In this document: piece by piece, positions 32,303-44,481 of the stretch
Layout: every line of letters begins with the position of its first letter
Numbering within the stretch: the first letter of the stretch is position 1
Translations under genes and position numbers: made by a program
The notes under the pieces: model-generated
What the model saw: the letters and a program-made list of their open reading frames with translations, nothing else
Told to the model about the DNA's origin: nothing
Databases searched by the model: none
Assembly (NCBI GenBank): GCA_032719365.1
Contig: CM064871.1
Span: 30,725,566-30,789,565 of the forward strand
Length of the DNA stretch: 64,000 nt
Direction of reading: 5' to 3'
DNA from: Prinsepia uniflora
Lineage: Eukaryota > Streptophyta > Magnoliopsida > Rosales > Rosaceae

Positions 32303-34648
32303 ATGCCTCCTAGGAGAATTCCTCATACTCGAACGGACGAGGATCTAGAAAGAGAGATGGAATGCGCGAGCATCGAAAGGGCTCAACGGTTGGGAGCCAC
32401 TCCTTTCTGCGGGGGATCAAACCCCGAGGATGCTCACGACTGGATCACCAAGTGGGAGAGGATCTTCTCGGTGATGCACTGCCCTCCGGGCGAACGAGTG
32501 ACTCTGGCGGCCTTCTTACTGGAGGGAGGAGCCTACCAGTGGTGGCACGGACTCGAAATGTCTGGGTGGTCTGTCCATACCACTACCTGGGAAGCTTTCC
32601 GTTCCAGGTTTCTGGACCAGTACTACCCGCGATCCTTTCGCGCGGCGCGGGAGGCGGAATTCCTGCGGCTGGAGCAGGGTGACATGTCTGTTGCAGACTA
32701 CGAGCAAACATTCGGGAAACTTTCCCGGTTCGCTGCCTCATTCGTAAGCACGGAGGAGGACAAATGCCAGCGGTTTGAGTTTGGACTCCGAGGGGAGATC
32801 CGGGCCAGTGTGACTGCTACCACTCATGCTTCTCTGAGGGATATGGTCGACGCAGCGGTGCGTGTCGAGGCCAGTCTGGCGGCACACCAATCACGACAAC
32901 CTTCGGGGGAGGGGCGACGTCAGGATCGCCCACATCATGGGCCATCGGGCCGTAAGAACAACAAGGGAGGGAGCTACAGGGGAGCACCCTCATCCTTCAA
33001 GGGTCGTGGCTGGTCGGGTCGACGTGGAGGCTCTCAGGGCAGAGGATCTGGACACAACTCTGGGCAGCACTCATCTTGGAGCGGTGCATCTGGTGGGCAT
33101 TCGGGCAGGTCAAGGCCAGTAACTTGTTTTGCTTGCGGAGAGGAAGGCAACTATGCCTGTGATTGTCCGCAGTTGTCCAAGAACAACGACGCTGGGGGCT
33201 CGAGTGTGGTGCAGAGCACGGCTTCCCACACTAATGGAGGTCGCGGTCAGGGAGGTGACCGTGGTGCTGGACGTGGCGCGCGCGGGCGCGGACGGAACGG
33301 AGGGCCGAGGGCCCAAGTGTTTGCAATGACCCAGCAGCAGGCGAGGACTGCTCCAGGCGTGGTCACAGGTACACTACATATCTTTAATTTTCTTGTACGT
33401 GTATTAATGGATGCGGGGGCTACACATTCTTTTATTTCGAGGAGTTGTGCTGGTATGCTTGATTGTGTGGTATCAGCCTTAGATTGCGAAATGGGTGTTG
33501 GCACCCCGATGGGTACCGTGTACCTTGTGAATCAGGTGATTCGGAGGTGCCCGGTAAGAATTGAGGATGTGGATTTACCAGCAGACTTAATTATTCTGGA
33601 TATCCACGACTTCGATATAATCCTAGGGATGGATTGGCTGTCGGAGCACGGATCGCTCATCGACTGCTGTAGCAAGCAAGTGATTTTGCGGAGCCCGGGT
33701 TTGCCGGAAGTTATCTTTCAGGGGGAACGTGTTGGTTCGCCTCCTGAAGTGATTTCGTCACTTACTGCTACCAAACTTCTACGGAAGGGATGCCAGGGTT
33801 ATCTGGCGCATGTCGTGTCGGAACGGGTTGATACTCCGGTTATCGACGAAATACCGGTGGTCTGTGAGTTTCCGGATGTATTCCCGGAAGACTTACCTGG
33901 GTTGCCACCATCGCGGGAGATTGAGTTTACTTTTGAACTACTCCCGGGTACCCGACCTATATCCCAGGCACCATACCGGATGGCGTCGGCCGAGTTACGA
34001 GAACTCAAGACTCAATTGCAGGAGTTGGTAGATTTGGGATATGTCCGACCGAGTACTTCACCGTGGGGAGCACCGGTGTTGTTCGTAAAGAAGAAGGAAG
34101 GAAGTCTCCGTTTATGTATTGACTATCGACAACTCAACAAGGTGACACTGAGGAACCAGTATCCTCTACCCAGGATCGATGACCTTTTCGACCAGTTGCG
34201 GGGAGCTCAGTGCTTCTCGAAAATTGATTTGCGGTCTGGGTATCACCAACTGAGGATTTCGGAGGAGGATATTCCGAAAACTGCTTTTCGAACCCGTTAC
34301 GGGCACTACGAGTTCCTTGTTATGCCATTTGGTTTGACGAATGCTCCAGCAGCATTCATGGATCTGATGAACCGGGTCTTCCGACCCTACCTGGATAAGT
34401 TCGTGATTGTGTTCATCGATAATATTTTGGTATACTCAAGGAGTGCCCGTGCACATGAAGAACATCTACGGTTGGTCTTGGAGAGACTGAGACAAGAACA
34501 ATTGTATGCCAAGCTGAGCAAGTGTCAGTTTTGGCTGAGCAGTATTGGTTTTCTGGGACACGTGATATCGACGGATGGGATTTGCGTGGATCCCCAGAAA
34601 ACAGAACTATCTAGCTCGAGGCCTTCTGAGAGCTCGAGGCCTATCTAG
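32303..34648 (+). pseudogene. Truncated gag-protease-RT polyprotein, Tekay clade
   Basis: A continuous frame of about 781 codons from ATG at 32303. The Gag capsid region covers about residues 30-200 (FLLEGGAYQWW, QGDMSVADYEQTF). A basic Gly-rich stretch leads to a zinc knuckle at about 275-288 (CFACGEEGNYACDC), in which the usual His is Asn. The protease active-site triad is DAG at about 370 rather than D(S/T)G. RT starts near 520 (DVFPEDLPGLPPSREIEF) and includes WGAPVLFVKKK and FSKIDLRSGYHQL. The RT metal-binding motif reads FIDN (706-707), so the second Asp is missing. Homology ends near 34606 at DPQKTE; the remaining 14 codons are Cassandra sequence. RNase H and integrase are absent. The element cannot be autonomous. 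The RT wording is typical of the Tekay chromovirus clade. Confidence 0.92.
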
Positions 34649-34920
34649 GAGGGGAATGGTGGTATGCCTTAAAGGTGTAGGCACACAACTATCTAGCTCG
34701 AGGCCTTCTGAGAGCTCACTGGCTTTGGATTCCTAGGGAACTCCAAAGTTAAGCGAGTGGAGGCTGGTGCAATCCCATGATAGGTAACCCAGTGGGAAGT
34801 TGCACTGTGAGCTCTCAGGAACAAAACCCTACGGGCTGGGCTGGTTCAGCCAGTGAGTCTATAGGGGACAATATCGTGCTAGATGATTCGGGTCCTAACA
34901 GAGCAGGGTCAGATCTAGAT
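34607..34920 (+). mobile_element. Cassandra LTR fragment joined to truncated pol
   Basis: It matches the inner and 3' parts of Cassandra LTRs (CTATCTAG...GGCCTT, 5S-like AAGTTAAGCG, then GGACAATAT and GGGTCCTAACA). The first 50 bp contain a local duplication of the CTATCTAGCTCGAGGCC segment. It shares GGTTCAGCCAGTGAGTCTA with the fragment at 28724. The LTR start is missing. Confidence 0.75.
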
Positions 34921-35700
34921 ATACTCAGGATGGGTGAGATGTCGATTGTGTTACGACAGAATACATGATGTGGTAGTTACGAATCGAGTGGGTCAAGATT
35001 TCTACATAGATCACGGAGTGACATGAGATACAATATGGGGACTCGAGAGTGAGTCGAGATTAAAGTAGTGCAACAGGTGCGCAGTGAAGCCGAGCGTCAC
35101 CAGCTCGTCACGATCGTGGTCGTGGACTTAGAGAATGTTAGAGGAGATTGGTGTTCCTCTGAACAGTGAATTACGGTTGCGAACAGCTTAGTGACCGGGG
35201 ATGAGATATCGCTCAATGGAAGCAATTAGGATAATGGTCGAATCAGATGCTGACTAGGATACCAGATTCGGTTGTCGGATGAGAAAGGTCGTTGGGCTTA
35301 AAAGCTGATTTGATGCCTCAAGGTTGGAAAGTTTCAGAGTGGTAGACTGAGAAATTGACCATGATGTCAACTTAGGTTGTCAACGGAGAAGAACCATCAG
35401 GCTGAAAAGCCGACTGGGATGTCAGCTTAGTTTTGCTGACCTGTCAAGAGTGAGTGACAGGCGAGATCGACGAGTGTCGATGTCTCGAGTGAGACTTACG
35501 AGCTGACATGTAGTTTCTCGAGAGTGGGTTGGAGCTTTGGAAGCTCCAGTGGTAGTGCGTACCGACGAGTACGGTGGTTATGGCGGACGTGTATGGTTAC
35601 ACGAGAGTGCCGAGTTGGGATGTGTTTGGCTTTCCACAGTTTGGTTGTGGAATCGGGTCGGTTTGAATTTCGAGGACGAAATTCTTTAAGGAGGGAAGTT
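34921..35700 (+). other. 3' interior of element D with polypurine tract
   Basis: Non-coding. It is clearly related to the 3' interior of element A (shared GAGTGACAGGCGAGAT, GTTGGAGCTTTGGAAGCTCC and GGACGAAATTCTTTAAGG) and ends with a polypurine tract AAGGAGGGAAG just before the LTR. It belongs to the A/D subfamily, not to that of LTR C. Confidence 0.7.
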
Positions 35701-35832
35701 TGTAACGACCCGTCCCTGATTTTAGGGATTAGTTTAGACTAATTACGGATTAATGAGGTTAATTAGGGATTAGTGAAGAATTAACGGACGTTCAAGGAGA
35801 AATTACGATTTTGCCCCTAGACTAGGGCAAAA

Positions 35833-38800
35833 TGTGACGCCCCGGAAATTCGAAACATGAAAATTTGGAAAATTTGAGGAAAATGACGATTTTGCCCCTG
35901 AAATTGGGCGAAAAGTTGACTTTTAATTTGAGCGGTCAAACGGACTTTGACCGATGACCGTGACGTAGTTCGGGACGTCACGAGTTCATAGACAGGTGGC
36001 ACGCCCAATTCCGACATTCGAGGAGAAAGTTATGACGTGCGAAAGTTGGTAAAAGGGGCCGAAAGTTGACTTTTTGGTCGGGACATTGTTTGGACTTTTC
36101 GAGAATACCGTTGGGTAGATCTCGAGACGCTGAATCCGTAGACAGGCGGCATGCGTCAATCGGAGTCCGAACGACAGCGTTATGGGTCTAGAAAGATTAA
36201 GGGTATTTTGGTAAATTGTGATTGTAAGGGTAAAATGGTAATTTGGTAAATAAGGGTAAAATGGTAATTTGGCTGGGCTAAGATTTGTCTGATTTCAAGA
36301 ATTGCTGAGTCAATTCTTTGTGACTCATACCGTGCTTGAGGTGACACATGTCACTGTTAGGCATTAAATTAGTGGCACTTAGTGCCTTTATTATTAATCA
36401 ACAATTAATTGAAACAGTTATATACAATTAAGCATATGAACTGCTTACAAAAACGCAGAACAGAGAACAAAACCGCCCTTGTGTATTTGAATTCGTCCAA
36501 TTGATTGATCATGAGGAATTGAGACTGAACCGAGAGAAAAGAGAGTGAATTGTGCGAGAAAAACCAAAAGAAGACGCAGGGGAAACCCCAATTGAACTGG
36601 ACTGAGTATACCCGAAAAACCATTGAAGAACACAAATTCGATTTTGGAGTTGTAAACCGTTTCGAGTGAAATTGAGTAACCATTTAGCTTTCTGGGAGCT
36701 AAACGACTCGAACTGGATCGATTGGGTAGGTAATTGACGGTGAATTGGCGACGAACGGACTCTGTGAGTGTTTGAGAAATTGGAGCTTAAGGTCGATTGC
36801 TTGGAGGTAATTATTCTTAAAATTGGTTTTGAATTCATGTTTATTATGGATGTTAGACTCTTCTGGTGAAATCAATTGAATGATATAGGTCGAATTGGCG
36901 TAGAACCCGAATGAAGACCCGTCGGGTATCTATGTTGAGTCGAGGACTTTGAAGATTTTATTTCTTAAATTAAGGTTACAGATTTACAGTAGACATAGAA
37001 TTGATGTTATTGAATGAAATAATTGGAGAAATTGAGTTGATTTGATGAAGTTTGGAACGGGTTGCACCGCGGGTCAAATAACCCGTTTACCAGGCAACCG
37101 GGTCAAGAAGACGACTGTGCAGTCACTGTAGCACGGCGCGTGGACTCACGCGCAGCCGCTTGTGGCGGCGCGTGAGGGCGCGTGGTAGCTTTTCTGGGAA
37201 AGTGTCCAACAGGTGTTTTACTCTATACAATGTAACGAACATTTTGGCTTTGGTTTCGAATCAATCGGACACCGTCTCGATGATGTTTCGAGGGTCCGAA
37301 GATTTAAGTTACATATTTAATTAATATTAAATTTCCGAAAAATTATGGGAAAATTAGATGATGTAAATTGACTTGTTAGTAACCTTGAATAATGATTGTG
37401 AACAGGATTCGGGATTCCTGGCACATATCGGAAATTACGGAAACGCGTGCAGCGCGGGAAACGAGCAATCGGACGGTGTGTGAGTGGACGTTTGTTTTAT
37501 AAATTGATATGCATGCATAGTTAAATGTTTTACATGATTGATTGCATGATTTGGTTTGCAATGATGTCATGATTTGTTTGGATGATTTGACAAGACCCGT
37601 CCCAATCCCACTGGGACCACCCGGGGACGTGACCCGCTCCCGTCTGACAATGACTCTAAACATACCAAAATTACCCTTAAATAAAAACCGAAGACTCACA
37701 TAGATAGATAACGTACAAACACAGTGTTTAAAGTGATACTGTCAGACAAGGGAAAGTAAAATACAACATGTGAGCACACTAGTCAGAGTACATTTATTCG
37801 GTGCTCAACCTACCCACAAGTGGGTGTACAGGTGCACAGCTAGGCAAACTAAACCTCTGCCTCCTCCTCCGGATCCTCCTCCTCTATTGCCGTGTCAGGG
37901 TCTGGAGGGGTCAGTAAAACAAGGGTGAGTGGGCCAAAAATAACAGTTTAGAAATCAATTTAATAATAGAATAATCATAAGGTTTTACCCCTCCGTTTTC
38001 CAAATCTTGCATGCAGTGAAAACATAATATTATAATGAAATCATAACAAATGAACCACAATAATAATCGTAAGGTGAAACTAACATATCAGTGCACTGTA
38101 AAACCCAACCCAAATGATGTCACGGTTCTAAGGCTACGCGTTGCCACTCAGGGTCTCACACCCGAGACTCTCTAGGTACATCAGCTCCCGGTATCCCGGT
38201 CACTGCCCGAGGTATATGAACATGCCTTCCTGAGAGTAAGCAGCCCAACGGGGGTCAACTCCACTCAGTCAGAGCCCCGTGACTACTCCAGGGTCCACCC
38301 AGGCCAACGACCCTCCCTGGAGGAGACAATATACACAGGTAGGAAAGTACAGTACAATAACAGTATAGTTTACCCTATGTCCCCCGGACATCCCAAACAA
38401 AATCCACATATAATCCAGACGGGTCTCATGCCCAAAACATTGTAATAACATATATAAGCAGTTTATAAGACTCATCAGTGGAAATAGTAAAACAGTTTAT
38501 GCATGCAAGCCTTTTATAAATCAAACAGCCCACTCACACTCGGTCCTTGCTGCTCAACGATCTCTATAAACCTGTATTATTACTCTTGAGGGTTACTTAA
38601 GGACCCTACAATATCAATACCAAGACCCTAGAACAGATCCGCCTCAAAAACGCGTCCCGGGCACTATTCCCGGTGCTTCAAACCCCATTTTGGCTAACAA
38701 AACGATCTCCGATCGACACGAAACCACCTCCATTGGATCCGTATCGTCGAAACCTTGAAAATGGTACCTGCCCCACCAAAATCACTGTTCACACGCGCCC

Positions 38801-41279
38801 CCACGCGCCTGGTCAACGCGTGGGTCAACGCTGCTACAGTACCGCTGACGTCAGCAGTGACGTCATGCTGACGTCAGCATCACGTCATCACTGACACTTG
38901 TCAGGTGACACGTGGCACGTTCTGATTGGTCCCTGGTCTGACAACATCTGACAGGATGACGTCATCATGACGTCAGGAGTGACGTCAGCATGATGACGTC
39001 ATCATGCTACAGTACCGGGTCGACCCGTTTGACTGGAACCGGGTCGCCGTCGACCCACGGTTTGACCCGATTCCACCACACGATTCCGGCCACCATTTTC
39101 GACGGGGTTGATCCCTAGGGGTTCGTCTAGGTCTGTCCTATGGTTCTACAACCTCAAAATAAGAAGAAAGTGGGAAGAAACTCACCAGAATGTCTCTGAA
39201 ACTCACGGTCACGGTCCGGTCGTCGTCCCCGGCGATCCACGGCGTCTCCGTCGTCCAACCCGGTCCCAAACGACTCGTCTCCCACCCTAGGACATGTCTA
39301 TCACCTAACAATGAATTTCTAAGCATTAAAAACGGTCGGGTCGAACAGGGAATGAAAACGGGCTTGTCGGGTTTTGGGTCTTACCGCCGCCGTCACGCCG
39401 CCGTAGCCCTCGCCGTCGTCCAGTTAAACTCCTAGGATCCCCACGGTGCAGACTGGAGCTCCTCCCGCGTCGAGGTGAGGTGGTTATCGAGGTTTGCTTC
39501 TTGGACCCGTTTCCTTGAGGTTTTCGGGTCGTGTTTTGGACGGGATTTTCAGGCGGGGAAATGGGCCGGTGGTGGCTGGTGGTTGCGCGGGTTGTGAAGA
39601 CCAGATGATGGTGGTGCTGCTGGTGGTTGGCTGGTGCAATGAGGGTGGCTGGTTCGATCGCCTGGTTTGAGAGAAAATGGGAAGAAGAATGCACGGGTGA
39701 AGGGGGAATGGATGTGTGTTTGTAAGAAAAAGCAGAAACAGATCGTGCATGAACAAGGGAGCAGATGAGGATGAAGGGCCAGGATTCAATCTGGCCAGAA
39801 ATCCAAGGGTGGAAATCAAATGGAAGGAAAATAAATAATATAAAAAATAGATGAAATAGTGTTAAGTGCTTTATGGGAATAGTGTGGCCTTGGATGGGTG
39901 ACACTTGTCACCAATCCATCGGTTTGATTTAAATATTAGGTTGACACGGATTCCCGTAATAAATTAATATTTTATTCCGTTGTTCTCGGTTCGTAAATTC
40001 CGCTAAAACGCTTCCTTGACCATAACTTCTTCATACGAACTCCGATTTCGGCGTGCCGCCTGTCTATGGATTCGTGACGTCCCGATCTACGTCATAGTCA
40101 TGGGTCAAAGTCCAAATTATTTCCCGAGAAAAAGTCAAAGTTTCCCCCCAAGGGTAAAACAGTCTTTTTACATTAAAATATTATTATTTTGGCGGGTCGT
40201 TACATGATTATTTATGATTTAATGATTATTTTAATCAGTAATTCGGGCACGTTTTACGAGAAATGTGTAAATGATATTTTGGGCTAGGCCCGGAGTCAAA
40301 ATGATTTCAAAATGGATATTTTGATAAATTAATGAGTTAAGAATGATTTCTGGATTATTACGATATTTTCTATGTGATATTACAGATTTACGTGTAAAGG
40401 ATATTTGGGCTTGAGTCCCGGTTGGTAATGATTTAACTTGGATTGAGTCATGGATTTTATTGACATGTTTTGGGATATGATTCCGGATGGTTTTCCTTGT
40501 GATTGTGATTGTGATCTTAAATTCCCAGACGGTCGGAGCTAGGAGATTACCTAGTCGGCCGGTGCTTGGGGATGTGATGGTATGATTGTGAGTTATTATG
40601 GTAAGCCAACTTCTCGGATGCGACTGAGCCTGGATGTACCACTCGGATGTGTCTGAGCCTGGGGATGTGTTCGCCCAGATGTGACTGAGCCCGAGGGTTG
40701 ACCCCAGATGTGTCCGATCCCGAGAGTGTGGCTGGATGTTGGCCTACGCGTAGTCCAGATGTGACCGTATGATGGTTTGTGCACTTGTGGATAGTGTGGA
40801 TTGATTGATTGATTGATTGAGTAATTGATTGTGACCTTGTGCATAGCACTGTTCGATGTTGCGTACTGGTATTGAGTACGAGTTTTGGCCCGTGTGGCCA
40901 GGTGATTATGTTTTCATGTGTTTGGCCTGAGAGTCGGGAAGTTTGACTTATTATATGGTTTGGCTAAAAGCCAATATTTGTGTTTCATCTGTTTTCCTAT
41001 GCATGCATGATTTGTAAAACTGGAGGGTAAACTGATGTGTTTTGATAAATGTGTTTTAACGAATATTATTTTGTCCACTCACACCTTTGTTTTTGATGAC
41101 CCTCCAGGCCGTGGCACAACATTCGGGGCTGATCTCGAGGCGGAGGCATGAGCAGAAATCAGTGCAGTTATCCCTGGTCTGACAGGTGCTGAAGGATACT
41201 TTCGGGATTTCAGTCGACTTGTCAGACGGGAGCAGGACCGGGCACGGTTATCGAGGTCTAGTTGGGACGGGTCCTGTCA
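35833..41279 (+). mobile_element. Solo LTR E nested in LTR D, itself holding solo LTR F
   Basis: TGTGACGCCCC...GGTCCTGTCA, about 2825 bp after removing F. Flanks are CAAAA (35828-35832) and TAAAA (41280-41284), one difference. No interior domain is present between the ends, so it is a solo LTR left by LTR-LTR recombination. Confidence 0.85.
37588..40204 (-). mobile_element. Solo LTR F, reverse, perfect TSD TGATT
   Basis: 2617 bp. Plus-strand ends are TGACAAGACCC and GGGTCGTTACA. It is flanked by TGATT at 37583-37587 and 40205-40209. It belongs to the LTR C type, with seven TGACGTCA sites at 38840-39005 and the GATCCGTA/CCATTGGATCC core near 38730. Confidence 0.92.
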
Positions 41280-41497
41280 TAAAAAGTTGACTTTTGACCT
41301 GTGAAGTCTGATACCTGAGGGTTGAGGACCGTTACGTAGATCAGGTCGATATGAGTCCGTAGACAGGTGGCACGTCAAAATCAGACGTTCGACGGGAAAT
41401 TTACGGTTCAAGGAAGTTCCGTGGAACTATTGCACGTTTTACGAGACGGAGGACATTTGTCATTAATGGGGCCCAGATATTTTTGAATAGGCCCAAT

Positions 41498-41523
41498 GGA
41501 TGAGTGAAAAGTGTCACTTATCC
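41498..41523. promoter_or_regulatory. Palindrome copy in LTR D
   Basis: GGATGAGTGAAA-AG-TGTCACTTATCC: the same element as at 5008 with two arm mismatches, followed by ATTG. Confidence 0.5.
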
Positions 41524-42434
41524 ATTGTCCATCCCCTTACATACATGCATCTTTCATCCCTTTCTGTTTCATTCCCCCTAACCTGAGAACCCACAAAGCC
41601 CAACTCCATTTCTCCCTTCCCCTAAGATGCTTGAGTGGACTTGGGAGGTTGAGTGAGAGACAGAGAGGTGCTGATGAGCTAGGAGACAACAAGGGGGCAG
41701 CAGGACCGCCGTCCACGACGGAGGAAAGGTAAAACCGTAGCCCAGTTATGTTTTTTAATTCAATATTTTGATTGGGACATTATGGATGGTTTCTATTGTT
41801 TGGGGGATGGTTATTGGGTTAGTATGAAGGCCTAGAGGGGATTTTGGATGGTGGAGAAGGGCTGAGCAGCCCTAGGGATGGCCGGGAAAACAGGGGTCGT
41901 GGGGTTCAAATTACATAGGTGGTTTCTAGGTGATTTTTGTATGATTTGAGGATATAGGATGATAGGAAATGGTGAGACAGGGAGATTGGAATTGGAAGGG
42001 AAGAAAAAGAAGAAAAATGGAGAATTTATGGGGTCAGACCGGTCCAGTTGGACCGGCCGAACCAGCTGTCGCAAGGAAGACGAAGCATTGTTCCCAGAGC
42101 GTGAAGCCCACGCACAAAGCCATTTAGGTGGCACGTGGGGAGGATTTTAGGGGTGGTTCCAACATGTGAAATCATCAATTCGATGTAACAAAAATTTTGG
42201 GACTGGTTTCGAGTCGATCGGACATCGTTTCGATATAGTTCAAGATGTCCGAAGGTTTAGGATCGGGTTTAAAAATAGTTAAAAATTCGAAAAAATTACG
42301 GGGCTTCAATGAGTGGTTAATGAGGTATTTAGTAACCCTCTAAAATGATTTGGATAGGTATGGGTACCACAGAGACGGTGATTGGCCCGGGAGAGGCTAT
42401 TGGCACGTGTATCGAGGCGCAGCTTGGACAGTCT

Positions 42435-43587
42435 GTGAGTGGACCTTGTTTTCTAAATGGATGCATGTATAAATGTTTTATATATATTTATGAACATGTT
42501 TTGAGATTCCATGAGTGCATATGTTTGTGGTAATTATTATTTACGTATTTGCACGCATTTCGAGATTTACGGTTTTATGTCGTGCCTATACGTGCTGTGC
42601 TTTCTATGGTGATTCGATGGAAAGGTTTTGGATTTAGAAACATGGAATCAGGCATGAGACCCATTTGAATTGGAAACCATCGGACTTGGAGTCAATTTCA
42701 TTTCATGAGAAATCGGTCAGAAGGCCCATTTGAGTATACGATCGGGCCGAGGGCCCCATTGGTTTACAAATTCGGGCATGAGGCCCAGTTGGTTATGATA
42801 TCGGGCATGAGGCCCAGTTATAGTTTATAAGCATGATTTCGGGTCAGGGACCCATATTTGGATTTGTGATGTTTTTATAGAAAACTCGGGCGTAGCCCTT
42901 TGAATGATTTGAACGGTTTTCCGTATACCATTCTCATGAATGGATGCCTTCCAGACATCTCGTAGTATCCTGAACTAGCGGGTTGTCTCCTCCAGACGTC
43001 TCGTAGTATCCTGGAGTAGTCACGGGGCATTGTTTGCGAGGGGTTATTGCATGAAGCGACCGGTCCGTATAGTGACTAAAGATTAGGATTGCCAGAGGTT
43101 AAAACCTCCCCCTAGGGAGGGTCATTGACCTGCGAGTCATTGACCTGGGTGGGCCCTAGGGAGACTTTGGATTTGAGACCCCTGGTAGCACGCATAGCTT
43201 GGAACCGTGACAGTAGCGTGTTTGTGACATCTCGGATGTCAGGCATCAAGGATGCCGATGATTTGTTTTGGGCTGAGACCCACGTGACTTGTTTTGGGAT
43301 GCGACCCACTGGTATTATTTTTAGGCTAAGACCCACTTGTATTGAATTTGGGCGGAGTCCTTATGGATTTGATTTGGGCCGAGTTCCCACATGGATTTGG
43401 GTGATGACCCACATACTTTCGTTTTACGGTTTTGGGCTTAGGCCCTAATGGTTTCATTTTTAAGAAATGGTTTTCGAATGCATGCATGCTCTTTAGTGAA
43501 GGGCATAAATGTCTTTTTGTGAAATGAATTTTATTAAATTCTTTGTTTCGTCCACTCACAGCTTTTCGTGGTTTTAATGCCCTTCAG
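42435..43587 (+). other. Putative leader intron in LTR D with hairpin-motif array
   Basis: GTGAGT donor after GGACAGTCT, and CTTCAG acceptor. It contains about ten GGGC-N-GCCC or GGGC-N-ACCC motifs (42640-42860 and 43260-43450). Confidence 0.4.
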
Positions 43588-43769
43588 GTTGATTTGTGGA
43601 TGTTGGTTGTAACGGAGACCGAGACATCACATTCCTCCTCCAATCCTAGCGCGCTCTGGAAGCCCCGGCGGGGCTAAAGTTGGAATTATCCCTTATCTGA
43701 CACTTCATGTCAGACGCGAGCAGGCGCGTCCCGCGTTAATCCCAGGGGGATTTGGGACGGGTCCTGACA

Positions 43770-44087
43770 AGTGCTATCGTTTTTCACTATGTGGTCAGTC
43801 GATATAATATCAACAACTTTAATTAACTATAACACAATAAGAGATGAGCATACACTCATCTATTTCGGATAAAACAACTGTTGATATTCGAATCATACTC
43901 GATTTACTAAATTTAAGCAAAATAATTTGTAAAATAAAAAGAATCTAGTAAGTTTGGTATTTTTTTTCTTTAAAATTTTACTTTATTTGAAACTGAAGTA
44001 AGACAAAAATATATAGTAAAAATAAAAAATGATGTTTAAATATTCAAATAGAATAGACTTTTGAGAACAACTTTTAAATGCAAGCAT
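43770..44087. other. AT-rich spacer between LTR D and Cassandra
   Basis: No gene or repeat recognised. Confidence 0.5.
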
Positions 44088-44208
44088 TGTAAGACCCGTG
44101 TCCTGGAGGGAACGGTGAACAATTCCACATTCCTGCGAAGGGGGAATGGTCTGGGAGAGGATAGTGGTGTGCCTTAAAGGTGTAGGCACACACCTATCTA
44201 GAACTAGG

Positions 44209-44323
44209 CCTTTTGGGAGCTCAAGTGGCTTTGGGGGGGATTGGAACCCCAAAGTTAAGCGAGTTGAGGCTGGTGCAATTCCATGATGGGTGACCCCCTG
44301 GGAAGTTGCACCATGAGCTCCCG
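44209..44323 (+). other. 5S rRNA-like segment of Cassandra 5' LTR
   Basis: CCCAAAGTTAAGCGAG (about 44248-44263) and GATGGGTGACCCCCTGGGAA (44285-44304) closely follow plant 5S rRNA around its Pol III control region, but the ends of 5S rRNA are not preserved, so this is not a 5S gene. Confidence 0.8.
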
Positions 44324-44481
44324 AAAACAAAACCGTGAGGGTGAGGCCAAAAGCGGACAATATGGTGCTAGATGAGTCGGGTCCTGACCGAGGAGGGTCG
44401 GGTCCTGACAATTTGGTATCAGAGCTAGACCCCGACCGGGAAGTGTGCTAGCGAGGAAGCCCGGGCCCTAGGGGGGTGGAT

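Larger units (their letters stand above)
35701..43769 (+). repeat. LTR D (3' LTR), interrupted by solo LTR E
   Basis: The LTR runs 35701-35832, is split by solo LTR E and its duplicated CAAAA/TAAAA, and resumes 41285-43769 (about 2617 bp in total). It begins TGTAACGACCC and ends GGGTCCTGACA. It carries the palindrome at 41498, donor-like GTAAAA at about 41728, the conserved block at 42183-42300, donor GTGAGT at 42435 and acceptor CTTCAG at 43587. The base run GGGCAAAAAGTTGAC is restored when E is removed. Confidence 0.85.

Noticed and set aside
39326..39904. Minus-strand open frame of 192 codons
   Set aside because: It lies wholly inside solo LTR F, is low-complexity and is not kept in sibling LTRs.
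44209..44323. Possible 5S rRNA gene
   Set aside because: Only the control-region part of 5S is similar and it lies inside Cassandra LTRs; no full-length gene and no rDNA array.
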